Origin: Isoetes taiwanensis
Lineage: Eukaryota; Streptophyta; Lycopodiopsida; Isoetales; Isoetaceae
DNA: 64,000 nt
NCBI GenBank assembly: GCA_021234155.1
Contig: JAJEKV010000071.1
Coordinates: 560,001-624,000, forward strand
Reading direction: 5' to 3'
The translations under genes and the position numbers were made by a program. Numbering within the stretch: the first letter of the stretch is position 1; every line of letters begins with the position of its first letter. Below the pieces are notes generated by a model, which saw only the letters and a list, made by a program, of their open reading frames with translations, ran no database searches and was not told the origin of the DNA. Positions 11,166 to 20,204 of the stretch are shown piece by piece.

Positions 11166-11891
11166 GCTTTCCTGTATAAGTGCAAAAGAACAAATCCCCT
11201 AAGCTCTTTTCTGCGTTTGAGATCAATGAAAAAAGCCTAATGAGGAGGAAGATATGCACACCAGCAATTATTACAGAGTATTTTGCGCCTAATAGCTCAG
11301 CCATCTGTGCATTCTTTTACTCCGGGCAGATTGGTAAGCTTGAAACGAAAAAAGGATCGCACAAAATGTCGGATTTTGTAGGTTTAAAGCAGAACCCTAA
11401 TAAATACTTATCTCTTACTGAAGCAGCTTACTTGGTATTGAAGTTAGCCCTTGAAGCTTCTCGTGAAGAGTAAACCGTATCCAAACCACACGTAAATTTG
11501 TATGGCTGGTAAATAATACACGCTAATCTATATAATTTGTATGCCTTTATATCAATCTTGTTAATTTGGAATTTGGTGAAAAATATTTTTGGATTGTTTT
11601 TTTTAATTATATCCTGAAGGTCATGGGAGTTTGGACGCCAGAACAAATTACCAGTATTCCAAAAATTTGGAGAATTTTTATTTAGCAGATTTGCCTAACC
11701 GGCGATTTCGTGCAATTCTAAGATGTCCATGTCGACACCCACGTCAGCACAGTCTTCTAGCCTTTCGACCATCTTCAAGCACGGGTAGGATGCCTCAAAC
11801 GGTAGAAAGGGAGCCTTACAAGATCCGTTGGGTGGAATACGTGGCTCCATAAATCAAGTTCGAATTTGTCTCAGAGGCTAATATGGGGTGC
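11166..11891. other. Upstream region of the RING-H2 gene
   Basis: About 730 bp lies between the RING-H2 start codon and the Harbinger remnant. It should hold the 5' UTR and promoter (minus strand). I see no clear TATA box that decides a start site, and the short open frames here look incidental. Confidence 0.45.
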
Positions 11892-13260
11892 TTAGGCCCT
11901 TTTTCCACACTTGTCTTATTTTATGGCTGTCATAAAATTATAAGACATCCTTTTGAGTTCCACGTCATTTATAAGACATGTCATACAAAAAATAGTTTTC
12001 CACTACTTTAATATAAGACATGTCTTATTCAGATAAGACATGTCTTATATTCACAGTTTTCCATTACGCAAAATACGACGTGTCATATGATTATAAAGAC
12101 AATTTTATAAGCCACAACAAAAACATGAAATCCTCATAAAGAACATTTTTAGATGTCATCTATGTCCATAGAACAACGAGCACTGCATAGAGCCCTTGCC
12201 AACGCATCCCTTCTTGCAGTGTCTTCTAGAACTAGCTCTTCTTTGACATTTTCCTCAACCTCAGCATTCTCATCAACCTCAACATTTTCATTTTGGTGTG
12301 CACTTACTGCACCTAGTTCACGTAATGCCTCCCTTGCACTTGCCTCATTTCCTTCTAACTCCGCGGCCGCTTCAGTGACCCAATTCTCACCAAATGCTTC
12401 ATTATGTATGATGCAATGGGGTCAACAACCAAAGCCTTGGAGTATACGCAGCATCACCAAGCAAACTAATTCTTCATTTTTCCAGACTCAAATTTAGTGT
12501 AAGCAGCTGTTCTTTGCATTAGAGCCCAATCATGCATGCTTCTCGCCCACCCAATATCATAGTCCCATATCAAGCATCTGGAATCCACAATGGCTTGTAG
12601 AAGTATCGAATGGAATCCTTTTCTATTGTAATAGTCTGCAGCATGATCGATTGGAGCCGTGATAGAAATATGACTACCATCTACTGCCCCAATTACATTA
12701 GGGATACCCTGTTTTGCCTCATATGCAATAGCAAACTCTTTGCATTGATTTTCGCTTGGCCAATGCAATCCACATGCAGATCTCTCATTTTTATCTTGAT
12801 AGCTCGACTAAATTCCACAACGCATCTATGAACAGATGTGGTGCCAACTCCATAAAGTTCTGCTACATAGTCTAGTGTTGACCCAGTAGCCAATCGTGTC
12901 AATGCAATGGCAACCCTTTTTAGCACTTCTATTGCCATTCGCATGTTGGTATCTTTTTTCAATAAGACTGGGTGCAAAATATCACAAACCCATTGAAAGG
13001 TTGCTCTAGACACCCTAATTCTTTGACGAAACATTCTATCAGTGTGGCTCACTTATAGTATGTTTTCATAGAAGCCTTGGACCCGCTTATGTGCCCAACA
13101 AATAGGCCTTTCCCTCTTCATGAAGGGCATGTAGCTCACTAATTCAATCACTTGCATGCATGCTTTCATGTACCTAGCTGACGGTCGTGCATCACTAGGC
13201 CTCAACAACTCAAGCATGCCATGCTGAAAACAGAGGCAGAAAAAGAAGGTATTAACTTAC
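11892..13260 (-). mobile_element. PIF/Harbinger transposon remnant, left part
   Basis: The left end probably lies at 11895, where TTA is followed by GGCCCTTTTTCCAC, a Harbinger-like terminus and TWA target. Subterminal repeats of TAAGACATGTCTTAT occur at about 11975-12050. The transposase pseudogene follows on the minus strand. I could not find the matching right terminus. The element may continue on the far side of the nested 13837-23427 transposon, up to the family A LTR at 23796. Confidence 0.5.
12466..13250 (-). pseudogene. PIF/Harbinger DDE transposase (DDE_Tnp_4), broken
   Basis: The transposase cuts and pastes Harbinger elements. Reading right to left, one frame gives 'MFRQRIRVSRATFQWVCDIL' with an HTH-like 'STLDYVAELYGVGTTSVHRC' (13052-12693). 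A frameshift follows. The second frame (12768-12466) gives the catalytic block 'IPNVIGAVDGSHISI', where GAVDGSH holds the first catalytic Asp, then 'YYNRKGFHSILLQAIVD', the second, and 'WARSMHD', a degenerate G-GS-HD. An upstream piece to 13250 is separated by a stop (SHTDRMF preceded by TAA/TAG codons). The C-terminal Glu region is missing. The plus-strand frame at 12153-12497 is only its antisense shadow and flank. Confidence 0.8.
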
Positions 13261-13832
13261 TCAAAAAAAAAACCAATACCACAAAAGCTCAAGGTATACC
13301 ATCAAATGGAGAGTAGGGACTTGACTCGTTCAAGGAAACATCAACAGACCTCGAAAACTCAACACTACAGATTGATCAGACAAAAAGTAGGAACTACAAG
13401 ATTTAAACCATCAAATATCCATCACAAACAGGAAAGCTCAAAGCCCATATCAATTGTAAAAAGCCAAACCAATACGAAGCCTACAAAGTCCTACGATACC
13501 TACAAAGCCAAACTCAAACAAAATCTTACCTCCTTATAACAAAGCCAAAGAGCCTACAAATTGAAATAAAAAAGGAATGTGACTCGATCATAAAAGTCCA
13601 AAATTTAAAACTACCAACAAATAGTAAAAACTCAAATCTAAACATCCTCATAAGCCACGAGCCATTAAAACAATCACGACACAAATTGCACATATGAGTA
13701 AAGATACTGAATAACCTCCAACAAGCCCTCCAGCCACTAAAACAACAGAATACCAAATAATAAGCCTAAAAAATACTAACATCCCAAACTAATAAAACAT
13801 AACCAAATGTTTAAAGACCACTCTTCAAACAT
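13261..13832. other. AC-rich spacer, probably Harbinger interior
   Basis: This is low-complexity AC/CAA-rich sequence with many CAAAGCC and ACCAA words. No coding frame is supported. It is similar in texture to 23428-23790, as expected if both are halves of the same interrupted sequence. Confidence 0.45.
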
Positions 13833-13836
13833 ACCC

Positions 13837-13858
13837 GGGTAAAAGCATGAAAGGGTGT
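13837..13858 (+). repeat. Left terminal inverted repeat of the 9.6-kb transposon
   Basis: It is 22 bp, starting GGGTAAAAGC and ending AAGGGTGT. It is identical, in inverse orientation, to 23406-23427 and differs at two positions from the MITE terminus at 25095. Confidence 0.9.
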
Positions 13859-14093
13859 CTATAAATGTAGCCCTTTTTGTACATATACATATGTACCGAA
13901 TGCACATTTTTGGAATAACTGCCATCATGACCCGCTAGTAACTGCCATGATTAATGGCTATCCACTACTCTGAAACCGCACAATTTTCGGATTTTGAAAT
14001 TCTTTACCAAATTCTTTCTTGGTTTGCCTCTCGTTCACTATCCCGCCCCTGCCTTCTCTGCTTGAATTCCGATCACGAATTCTTCATCTAGCT

Positions 14094-15205
14094 ATGGCCC
14101 CAAAACGCCCCCAGATCAGTGCTTGCACATCACCACAACCCAAGCAAGAAGCCAGTCCTTCCGGCAGTGGAATCTTACCTCCAAGGAGTTTACGTTTGGG
14201 TTCTGATGTGATCCAAGCCAAAGACCTCCGTGATAAACATGCAGAGGCCCACATACCCAACCTAGAGATGGTTATGAACGAGGTATGGGGTGAAGCTCCA
14301 AAAAATAGACGAGGATTCAAGGAAGGAAGAATCCAGAACGCATGGAAAGATGATTTTTTTAAATATTATGAATTGGTTTATGGCAAGAAACATGTTACAA
14401 ACCATTATATTTCTACCTATTTTGCCAGAGCATTTGCTCTTCACTTGAAGGGACGGCTTGTTGATTGGATAGACGTGGCTAGGACCGCCAAAGATCTTGC
14501 CAAAACTTCAGAAATTACAGAGGACCCTACAACAGGTAAATCCTCAAATATCAAACAGGACATCGTATTGCAACAGAATATTAGAGCCCTGGGTTATTCT
14601 AGATTAGATGTTGACACAATAAAGCAGTTACTTAAGCATGGGTTGGAGGAGAAAACTAACCTATTGAATGAAATAGAAGCACTGGATTGAAGGTCATCAG
14701 CCGGATTGAGGGTAGAAAGGATATGCTATCCGAAGATCTGCAGCAGATCTGCCAGAAAATAGATGAGACAAAACAGGAATTTGACAAATTGTCCCAGGAT
14801 CTTGCTGAAAATCAAGTTATCTTCGGAGTGTTGAAGTACAAGTTGGAAGACTTGGTTATGAGTAGACATGAGAAAGAGCAGCACTCTTCTAAGCTAGAAA
14901 TTGGTTTGCAGGAAGCAACTAAAGAAATTGAAAGGCATCAAATCTCAATTGAACGAGCAAAGGAAAAACTTAATTGCATTGAATTGGTTCAGCAAAGGCA
15001 TTCACAGATTTTGGATTTCATGGGGAGAGCAGGACCTATAATTGTTCTACACCCGGCCCTACCCCCTCAGGGAGCTACTTCTATAGAGCAGTTCATCACA
15101 TTCGGTTCATGTACTGTTGTGGCCAAGGCTTTGGCAAAACCGGTTTGTTGTTTACTAGCTCCATGCGTAGATGCTTATTGCCTCTTCGCTTGTGTTATCC
15201 GTCCA
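14094..15205 (+). pseudogene. Transposon plus-strand gene, 5' part: novel N-terminus and coiled coil
   Basis: I start at the ATG at 14094 (MAPKRPQ...); an upstream in-frame ATG at 14019 is possible. About 200 residues with no family I recognise follow, including 'WKDDFFKYYELVYGKKH' and 'HLKGRLVDWIDVA'. At 14688-14690 the frame ends in TGA just where the +2 frame takes over with a heptad-rich stretch ('EGRKDMLSEDLQQICQKIDE' onward to about 15010), a likely coiled coil. The break is best explained by a small indel. It lies inside the 9.6-kb transposon and reads toward the Ulp1 exons. Its role is unknown; accessory proteins of large plant transposons often look like this. Confidence 0.6.
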
Positions 15206-15349
15206 TGAAAGATGTAATTGCATAAAAAGGTTGCATCGGGATGAGGGCATTCGAATTCACTTGGTTTCCCCTCTTGTGAAAGGTATGCATTGCTCTCAAC
15301 TAATTTAAACTTATTTCTCTTAATTCATATTTGTTATTGTAATCTGCAT

Positions 15350-15800
15350 AGTTCTACATGTATGGCTTTCAATTGCATTGCTATTCCTTGTACATGTATA
15401 ACTTTTTAGTGTACATCCTGTATGCAGAGGTACATAGGCATATATTTGCTTTGTTTATTGATGCTTTTATTTTTGAGCTTGACCCGCAGTTGTATCAGGT
15501 TGTACATGTATCTAATGGAGTCTACATCTGCAAATAGATGTACATGCATTTATTTTTAGAGTGCATCTGTAGATGGATTCATAAGTATGTGCATTTTTTA
15601 CATATATGTGCTTTTTTTGGGCATAGATCTACATTCCCTAGCTGGATACCTGGGTACATCTGGGTACATCTGGGTGCACCTGGGTGCATTGAGGTATATC
15701 TATGTACATTGAGGAACATGTAACATGTACATTTGGCTACAGTTAAATGTAGTTACGTACATTTAGTACATTTTATGTACATGAAATGTACATGTTGAAG
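15350..15800. repeat. TGTACAT-rich cluster, intron of the plus-strand transposon gene
   Basis: There are many copies of TGTACAT and close variants (GTACATTT, GGTACATCTGG), on both strands because the core is palindromic. Similar clusters lie at 19541-19625 and 21953-22300, and single copies lie near both termini (about 13880 and 23342). No coding frame is supported here. Confidence 0.75.
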
Positions 15801-15885
15801 CAGAATGTACCAGATATTTCTCATTGTTTAAGTTATGTTTTCATGTTCTTTTATGTCTATTGAAATTTAGATCATTTGTTTGTTT

Positions 15886-16740
15886 GCAGATGAGGCTGTT
15901 CCTATCCCAGAAGCAGCTTTAATGGCTGATGTTCTTGAGCCATCTGCATCGACTCTCTTTACAGATTTTATTGAGCATAAGCAGACCGAATCTGTAGACC
16001 CTCAACCTTCCAGCTCCAGATCACCAAATTGACATTTACAGTGCCGGTAATAGAACCATCTGCAACAGTGCCTCCTCATAACATGACAAAGTGAAGTCGA
16101 GGAAATAGAGAGGATGGTACTTGAGAAAGCTAAAGCAGTTGCAGGTGCAGAGCCTTCAATGACTGCTGCAACAGAAACACTTTCATCACCAAGTGCTAAA
16201 TTAGTAATTGGAGAAGCTCCTAAGAAAGATTCAAATTCACCGGCATCATCAAAGATGCGGTTACCTACACCTGGCATTACGAAGCTACAAAGGACACAGA
16301 TCCAGATTTTATCCTAGGAGATACCAGGGAAGAGGAAGTTGAGTTGGTAGTTGAGTCCACTCCAAAGAGGAGGCAAAAGAATGCTGGTGATGTAACTCCA
16401 AGAGGAAAAAAACAGGCAAAATCTCCAAAGAACAAAAAATGTCCTCCGAAAAGAAAATCTCCAGGCAAAAAAGTGCCACCACCACCAAGAAAGAGGTATG
16501 TCCAAGATGAACTAATTTTGTTAAACATCTCAGATTTATGATAATTAACCACATTTTTTTTGTACATAGGACACGATCACAGGCCATGAAGGAAGCTGAT
16601 CCTGCTGAGTCAGAACCGGAAGAGGAAGAGGAGCTACAAGCAAATATTGATGTGATAACAGATAAGGTGCAGCCGATCCACGAAGATCTTTGAAGCGGTG
16701 ATGAATTTACAAGGTGAGTAATATACAATTGATTACAATA
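15886..16740 (+). pseudogene. Transposon plus-strand gene, middle exons (low-complexity, Lys-rich)
   Basis: An acceptor (TTGTTTGCAG near 15889) leads into 'DEAVPIPEAALMADVLEPSA', then Ser/Pro-rich sequence with a stop at about 16030. A basic block at 16344-16495 ('VESTPKRRQKNAGDVTPRGK') ends at a plausible donor, AG|GTATGT (16495). The next exon follows TTGTACATAG (16569) with an acidic run, 'ADPAESEPEEEEELQ'-like, ended by a TGA near 16692. These look like linker exons: basic, possibly DNA- or RNA-binding and nuclear. Splice sites are visual guesses. Confidence 0.45.
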
Positions 16741-16779
16741 GATATATTCTTTTGCTAATGCTGTTGTTTCCTTGTACAG

Positions 16780-17798
16780 TTTAGTGAACCGACTGAAAAG
16801 GTTGGTTCCATTCACTCCTTATAGGGACTATCCTCCTAAGCCTGCACCCTCTATCTTTCAAAGTGATGTTGACGATTGACCTCTAAGATGGTAGATGTCT
16901 ATGGGAGGTAGGCTAGCATTTCAACATATTTATGTTATTTCATTCCCTAAGTCACTCATCTTATGTATTAATATGTATTCTGGATTTGTGTGCAGGTACC
17001 TTTGTAGCGATCTTCCATCCGATTGGAAACACAAGTTTTTATGGTTCGACCGGACACCTTCCGAATTTTGTGAATTCCCTCAAGAACGGGGAAGGGGGGC
17101 AATGCACGTAACACTAACATAAAGGAAGGGCTGGATGGCATTTTGATTGCAAGATGCCAATACATATTTGTTCCAATTCTGCAAGGCCCAAATGTGGCAT
17201 TGGCAATACTTGTGCTTGTTGGTCCAAAGGAAAAGCTCTTTTCCATCTATAGCTAGCCCAAGTATACGAGATCCTCTCTCTCCGTCAAAAGGCTATGTAC
17301 CCGGCTAAAGTGGTCCGTAAGTAAGTATGAGTTTCGTTTTTGTTTTTATGATTTGATTATTCTCATATTGCAATTTCTTATGCTTGATTTATTCTCACAG
17401 TGCAATTTTGCAGGTTTCATAAGCTTGTGATCAATAACATGATGCTCGGATCCAACATCTTAAGCCATGGTAGGAAGAACTTTGATGCTCCTGTGTTCTG
17501 TCCTAAAATGCCAGAAACTAGTACCAGCAACCCTTGCATGTACATTGTGTCTTACATGCACAAATTCATAGATGCCGTGGTTGATGCACAGCCAAGCTCC
17601 ATTTTTGTAAGTAGAACATGTTATTTTCCTATTAGTTATTTGTTGGTAGAGTCCTCTAATACTTGTGCACCATGCAGATGACACCCAGTTGGTTCACTGA
17701 TGCCTATGCCAAGTCACGGAGGGATCATCTAATGGAGGCATTAATTGTAGAAGGCGAGATGAATATACAAGCAGTTGTTCCTACACAGGGTAGATAGT
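16780..17798 (+). pseudogene. Ulp1-type (C48) SUMO protease domain in the transposon
   Basis: Exons carry a degraded cysteine protease of the Ulp1 family, which in its host form removes SUMO. After 'LVNRLKRLVPFTPYRDYPPK' comes the core 'YIFVPILQGPNVALAILVLV', which matches the Ulp1 pattern Y-F-P-hWaLaI. Here the His-Trp pair is Asn-Val, so the catalytic His appears lost. A 2-bp deletion near 17254 shifts the frame just after 'FSIY'. The next exon after TTTTGCAG (17413) carries 'SNPCMYIVSYMHKFID', the catalytic-Cys block. The final piece begins after CACCATGCAG (17678) and ends at a donor-like GG|GTAGAT (17793). Ulp1 domains are known passengers of plant MULE, CACTA and Harbinger elements. Confidence 0.7.
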
Positions 17799-18000
17799 CT
17801 CTTTGACTTGTTTGTAAATTACAGTTTTGTATGAGCCATGCTCCGAGCTTCTTTGTACTCAATAAGTAATGAAAAAATTAATTTATTTGTCTCACTTACA
17901 CCTGTGCAAATAACAATTGTGTAATTATCAATGTGTTTTCTCAATTGTGTAATCTGAAATGTAATTATAAATTGTGAATCTCAAGTGTTTTCTTGCTGAC

Positions 18001-18779
18001 AGGTGAATCATCTAATTCAAGGAGAAAGCTCATTATCTTTGACTTAAATTCTGTGTTGGGCAAGAGTGTGCACAAGAATGAAAATATTAACTCAAGATAC
18101 CAACAGATCCAGAAAGATGAGCTTCAATTTAATATAGGAAACAGGTTTTTTTACTGCAGGCCAGGGTTAGCATCACTGTTAGCATTTGTAAGAGAAGGGT
18201 TTGATGTTGCCATCTGGTCTTTCTTCACTCACTTCTAAAAATCTTCAACCAATTGTGGATCATATTTGTGATGCTTTTTCCATAAAGCTCAAGTTTGTTT
18301 ACAGCCAGGAGCAGTGTTGGACTCTGCCACACAAACACCCTACTGAACCTCAAAAGGGGTTGTTTGTGAAACCATTAGCTGTGGTATGGAAAGAGTACCC
18401 GTGAGTACTATGGACATACAGATTCGATCGACGAAAAGAAAGATACAAATCCACTTTGAATCCTCAGTAGGAAGCTACATATGTCCTTTCTCTTGGACAC
18501 CGATATTAGTAGGCGCAATTGCTTGTCATGGAGCTCATTCCATGGCTTAATGGATTCAAAATGGCTGAAGATGGTATAGTTTATGTGAAAGAGCATCCAA
18601 TGACTAATGCAGCAGATAGCATATCAGAGCAGGTGGAACAGATTTTGCTGGCAAACTATGGCAGCAACTTGGGTGCTCTGCTGCCTAAATTTAGTCAACA
18701 TACGGAGCAAGGAATGGAGAAACTGCCATCACGTTATTGGCCTCTCGACTGGCCCATTGTTGGTACAGACTTTGACTGA
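18001..18779 (+). pseudogene. FCP1/NIF-like (HAD) phosphatase domain, fused downstream of Ulp1
   Basis: An acceptor CTTGCTGACAG (18001) leads into 'GESSNSRRKLIIFDLNSVLG', then 'FYCRPGLASLLAFVREGFDV' and 'AIWS'. This is the FCP1-homology fold, which acts on CTD phosphoserines in its host form. The catalytic motif is D-L-N-S-V: the second Asp of DxDxT is Asn, as in a plant subgroup with DLNGLL. A 1-base shift near 18220 moves the frame to 'LTSKNLQPIVDHIC' and 'CWTLPHKHPTEPQKG' up to 18404. After another shift, 'QLLVMELIPWLNGFKMAED' runs to TGA at 18777-18779. The splice from 17793 to 18001 keeps phase, so the two enzymes would be one polypeptide. Confidence 0.7.
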
Positions 18780-18918
18780 TGTACAAATTCAAATGTTATG
18801 AATATATGTATCAAAGTTTTTGTTCATTGCACTTGAGTACTCTGTTTTTACTGTCTTTCTTATTGGTACAATTATGAGTGTGTATACATAATTAAGTGAT
18901 CTTCATTTGCTTTGTAGA

Positions 18919-19345
18919 TGAATGGACTGAAACACAAAAGACTATTAAGAAACTAAGAGATAGAGTTCTGCTGCACCCAGAGGTAATACAAACCAACACA
19001 AGCTGCAAGTACATAGGGTTGGGGACCGATTATCGCCTCTATACTGCTGTTCCTGGACTTTGGGAAAAGGTTGGCCATATTGAAAATTATGAGGAACGAG
19101 CAACCATGAAATGTATATTGGCAGCAAATCACTTGTTGCACAACCCTTGGGGAAGGCACGGTCCCGAAGATGCAGGCCATGTAGGATGGAAAGGTTTGCC
19201 CGATGGCACGTGCTATAGAAACCGCATGGACCTCTTGCTTTAGAGGATATCTCTTCACCTCTTGGCGGCCGGAAGACATGATGCAATAGTCATAAGATAT
19301 CGTGGCTCCCTACTTGACATTTTGAAGCTAGGCCATGAATTATGA
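18919..19345 (+). pseudogene. Transposon plus-strand gene, last exon
   Basis: It follows an acceptor (TTTGCTTTGTAG, 18918). It encodes 'DEWTETQKTIKKLRDRVLLH', 'YIGLGTDYRLYTAVPGLWEK' and 'HNPWGRHGPEDAGHVGW', then an in-frame TAG at 19241, and continues as 'RISLHLLAAGRHDAIVIRYR' to a TGA near 19345. The long readable extension past the TAG suggests a mutation rather than the true end. I do not recognise the domain. Confidence 0.4.
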
Positions 19346-19540
19346 GCCATGCTCATTTTTCAGGTGTGTTGTATTTATGTCCACAATATAAATATATCAA
19401 CCATTTGTACATGAAAACCTGTCCAATTCTTATCTTTGCCATGACTGAAACTATTTTTAATGTTTATGCAATTCAACTTTCTTATGTTCAATTCTAATCA
19501 ACTTACACTTAACAAATTTTTATAATATTTCTGGAATGTA

Positions 19541-19625
19541 TAACAGATGTACATAAGATGTACATGTGTTGTACATCTTATGTACATTGATGTACCTAAT
19601 GCACTTCTGAAGTAGTCCATGTCAT
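19541..19625. repeat. TGTACAT cluster, second
   Basis: Five or more overlapping TGTACAT/ATGTACA words lie in 85 bp. They sit between the 3' end of the plus-strand gene and the hAT MITE. Confidence 0.7.
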
Positions 19626-19735
19626 GTACAATGAAAATTTGTTCAGTTCTTATCTTTTATATGAACAAAGTATTACAATATTTCTGGAAAGTACTACAGA
19701 TCTGACTTAGTCCATGTCATCTACAATTGCTGGAA

Positions 19736-20121
19736 GTTGTGATCAATGTTGTCCCGTACGTGATACGTTCCGTACGTTTCGGACGTATTTTTTGAAAAAA
19801 TACGTATTTTATACAATACGTTCTTAAAGTGCTTAAAATACGTTTTTTAAAAAAATTGAAAAAAAGCTTAAATATAACAAATTATGCAATATAAACACAA
19901 ACAGACTGTTGGAAAGTTGGTTAGCATGTTTTGTTTGCTATCCGGGAGGCCCAGTGTTCGAATCCCTCTTGGGTGCAGTTAGTGCTTTTTGAAAACCGTA
20001 TACATTTTTTGAAAAAAAAAGCATTAAGCGTATTTTTTAAAAAATATGTGTACCGTACGGTACGGGAGGGTACGTATGCATTTTTAAAAAATACGCGTAT
20101 TTGAACAACACTGGTTGTGAT
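19736..20121. mobile_element. hAT-type MITE with 8-bp target duplication
   Basis: The element is 19744-20113 (370 bp). GTTGTGAT at 19736-19743 and 20114-20121 is a perfect 8-bp duplication. The ends are CAATGTTGTC and, inverted, CAGTGTTGTT, hAT-like. The interior is built of TACGTATTTT/AAAATACG words in inverse halves around a tRNA-like core. It inserted into the 9.6-kb transposon and is younger than it. Confidence 0.85.
19911..19985 (+). other. tRNA-like segment inside the hAT MITE
   Basis: A box A-like TGGTTAGCATG (19918-19928) and a box B TGTTCGAATCC (19955-19965) are spaced as in a tRNA gene, with CCGGGAGGCCC between. No full cloverleaf acceptor stem is evident. It may be a captured tRNA or SINE head and could give the MITE a Pol III promoter. 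Confidence 0.5.
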
Positions 20122-20204
20122 AACAATGTCTCATGGACTTCATCTGGCAAGTGAAATCTTCGTTTTGCCCCTTCAAACTTGTGTTTTACTTTTTTGAATG
20201 GGAT

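Noticed and set aside
12153-12497. Ser/Thr/Ala-rich plus-strand frame
   Set aside because: It overlaps the flank and 3' end of the Harbinger transposase on the other strand; repetitive composition and no family match.
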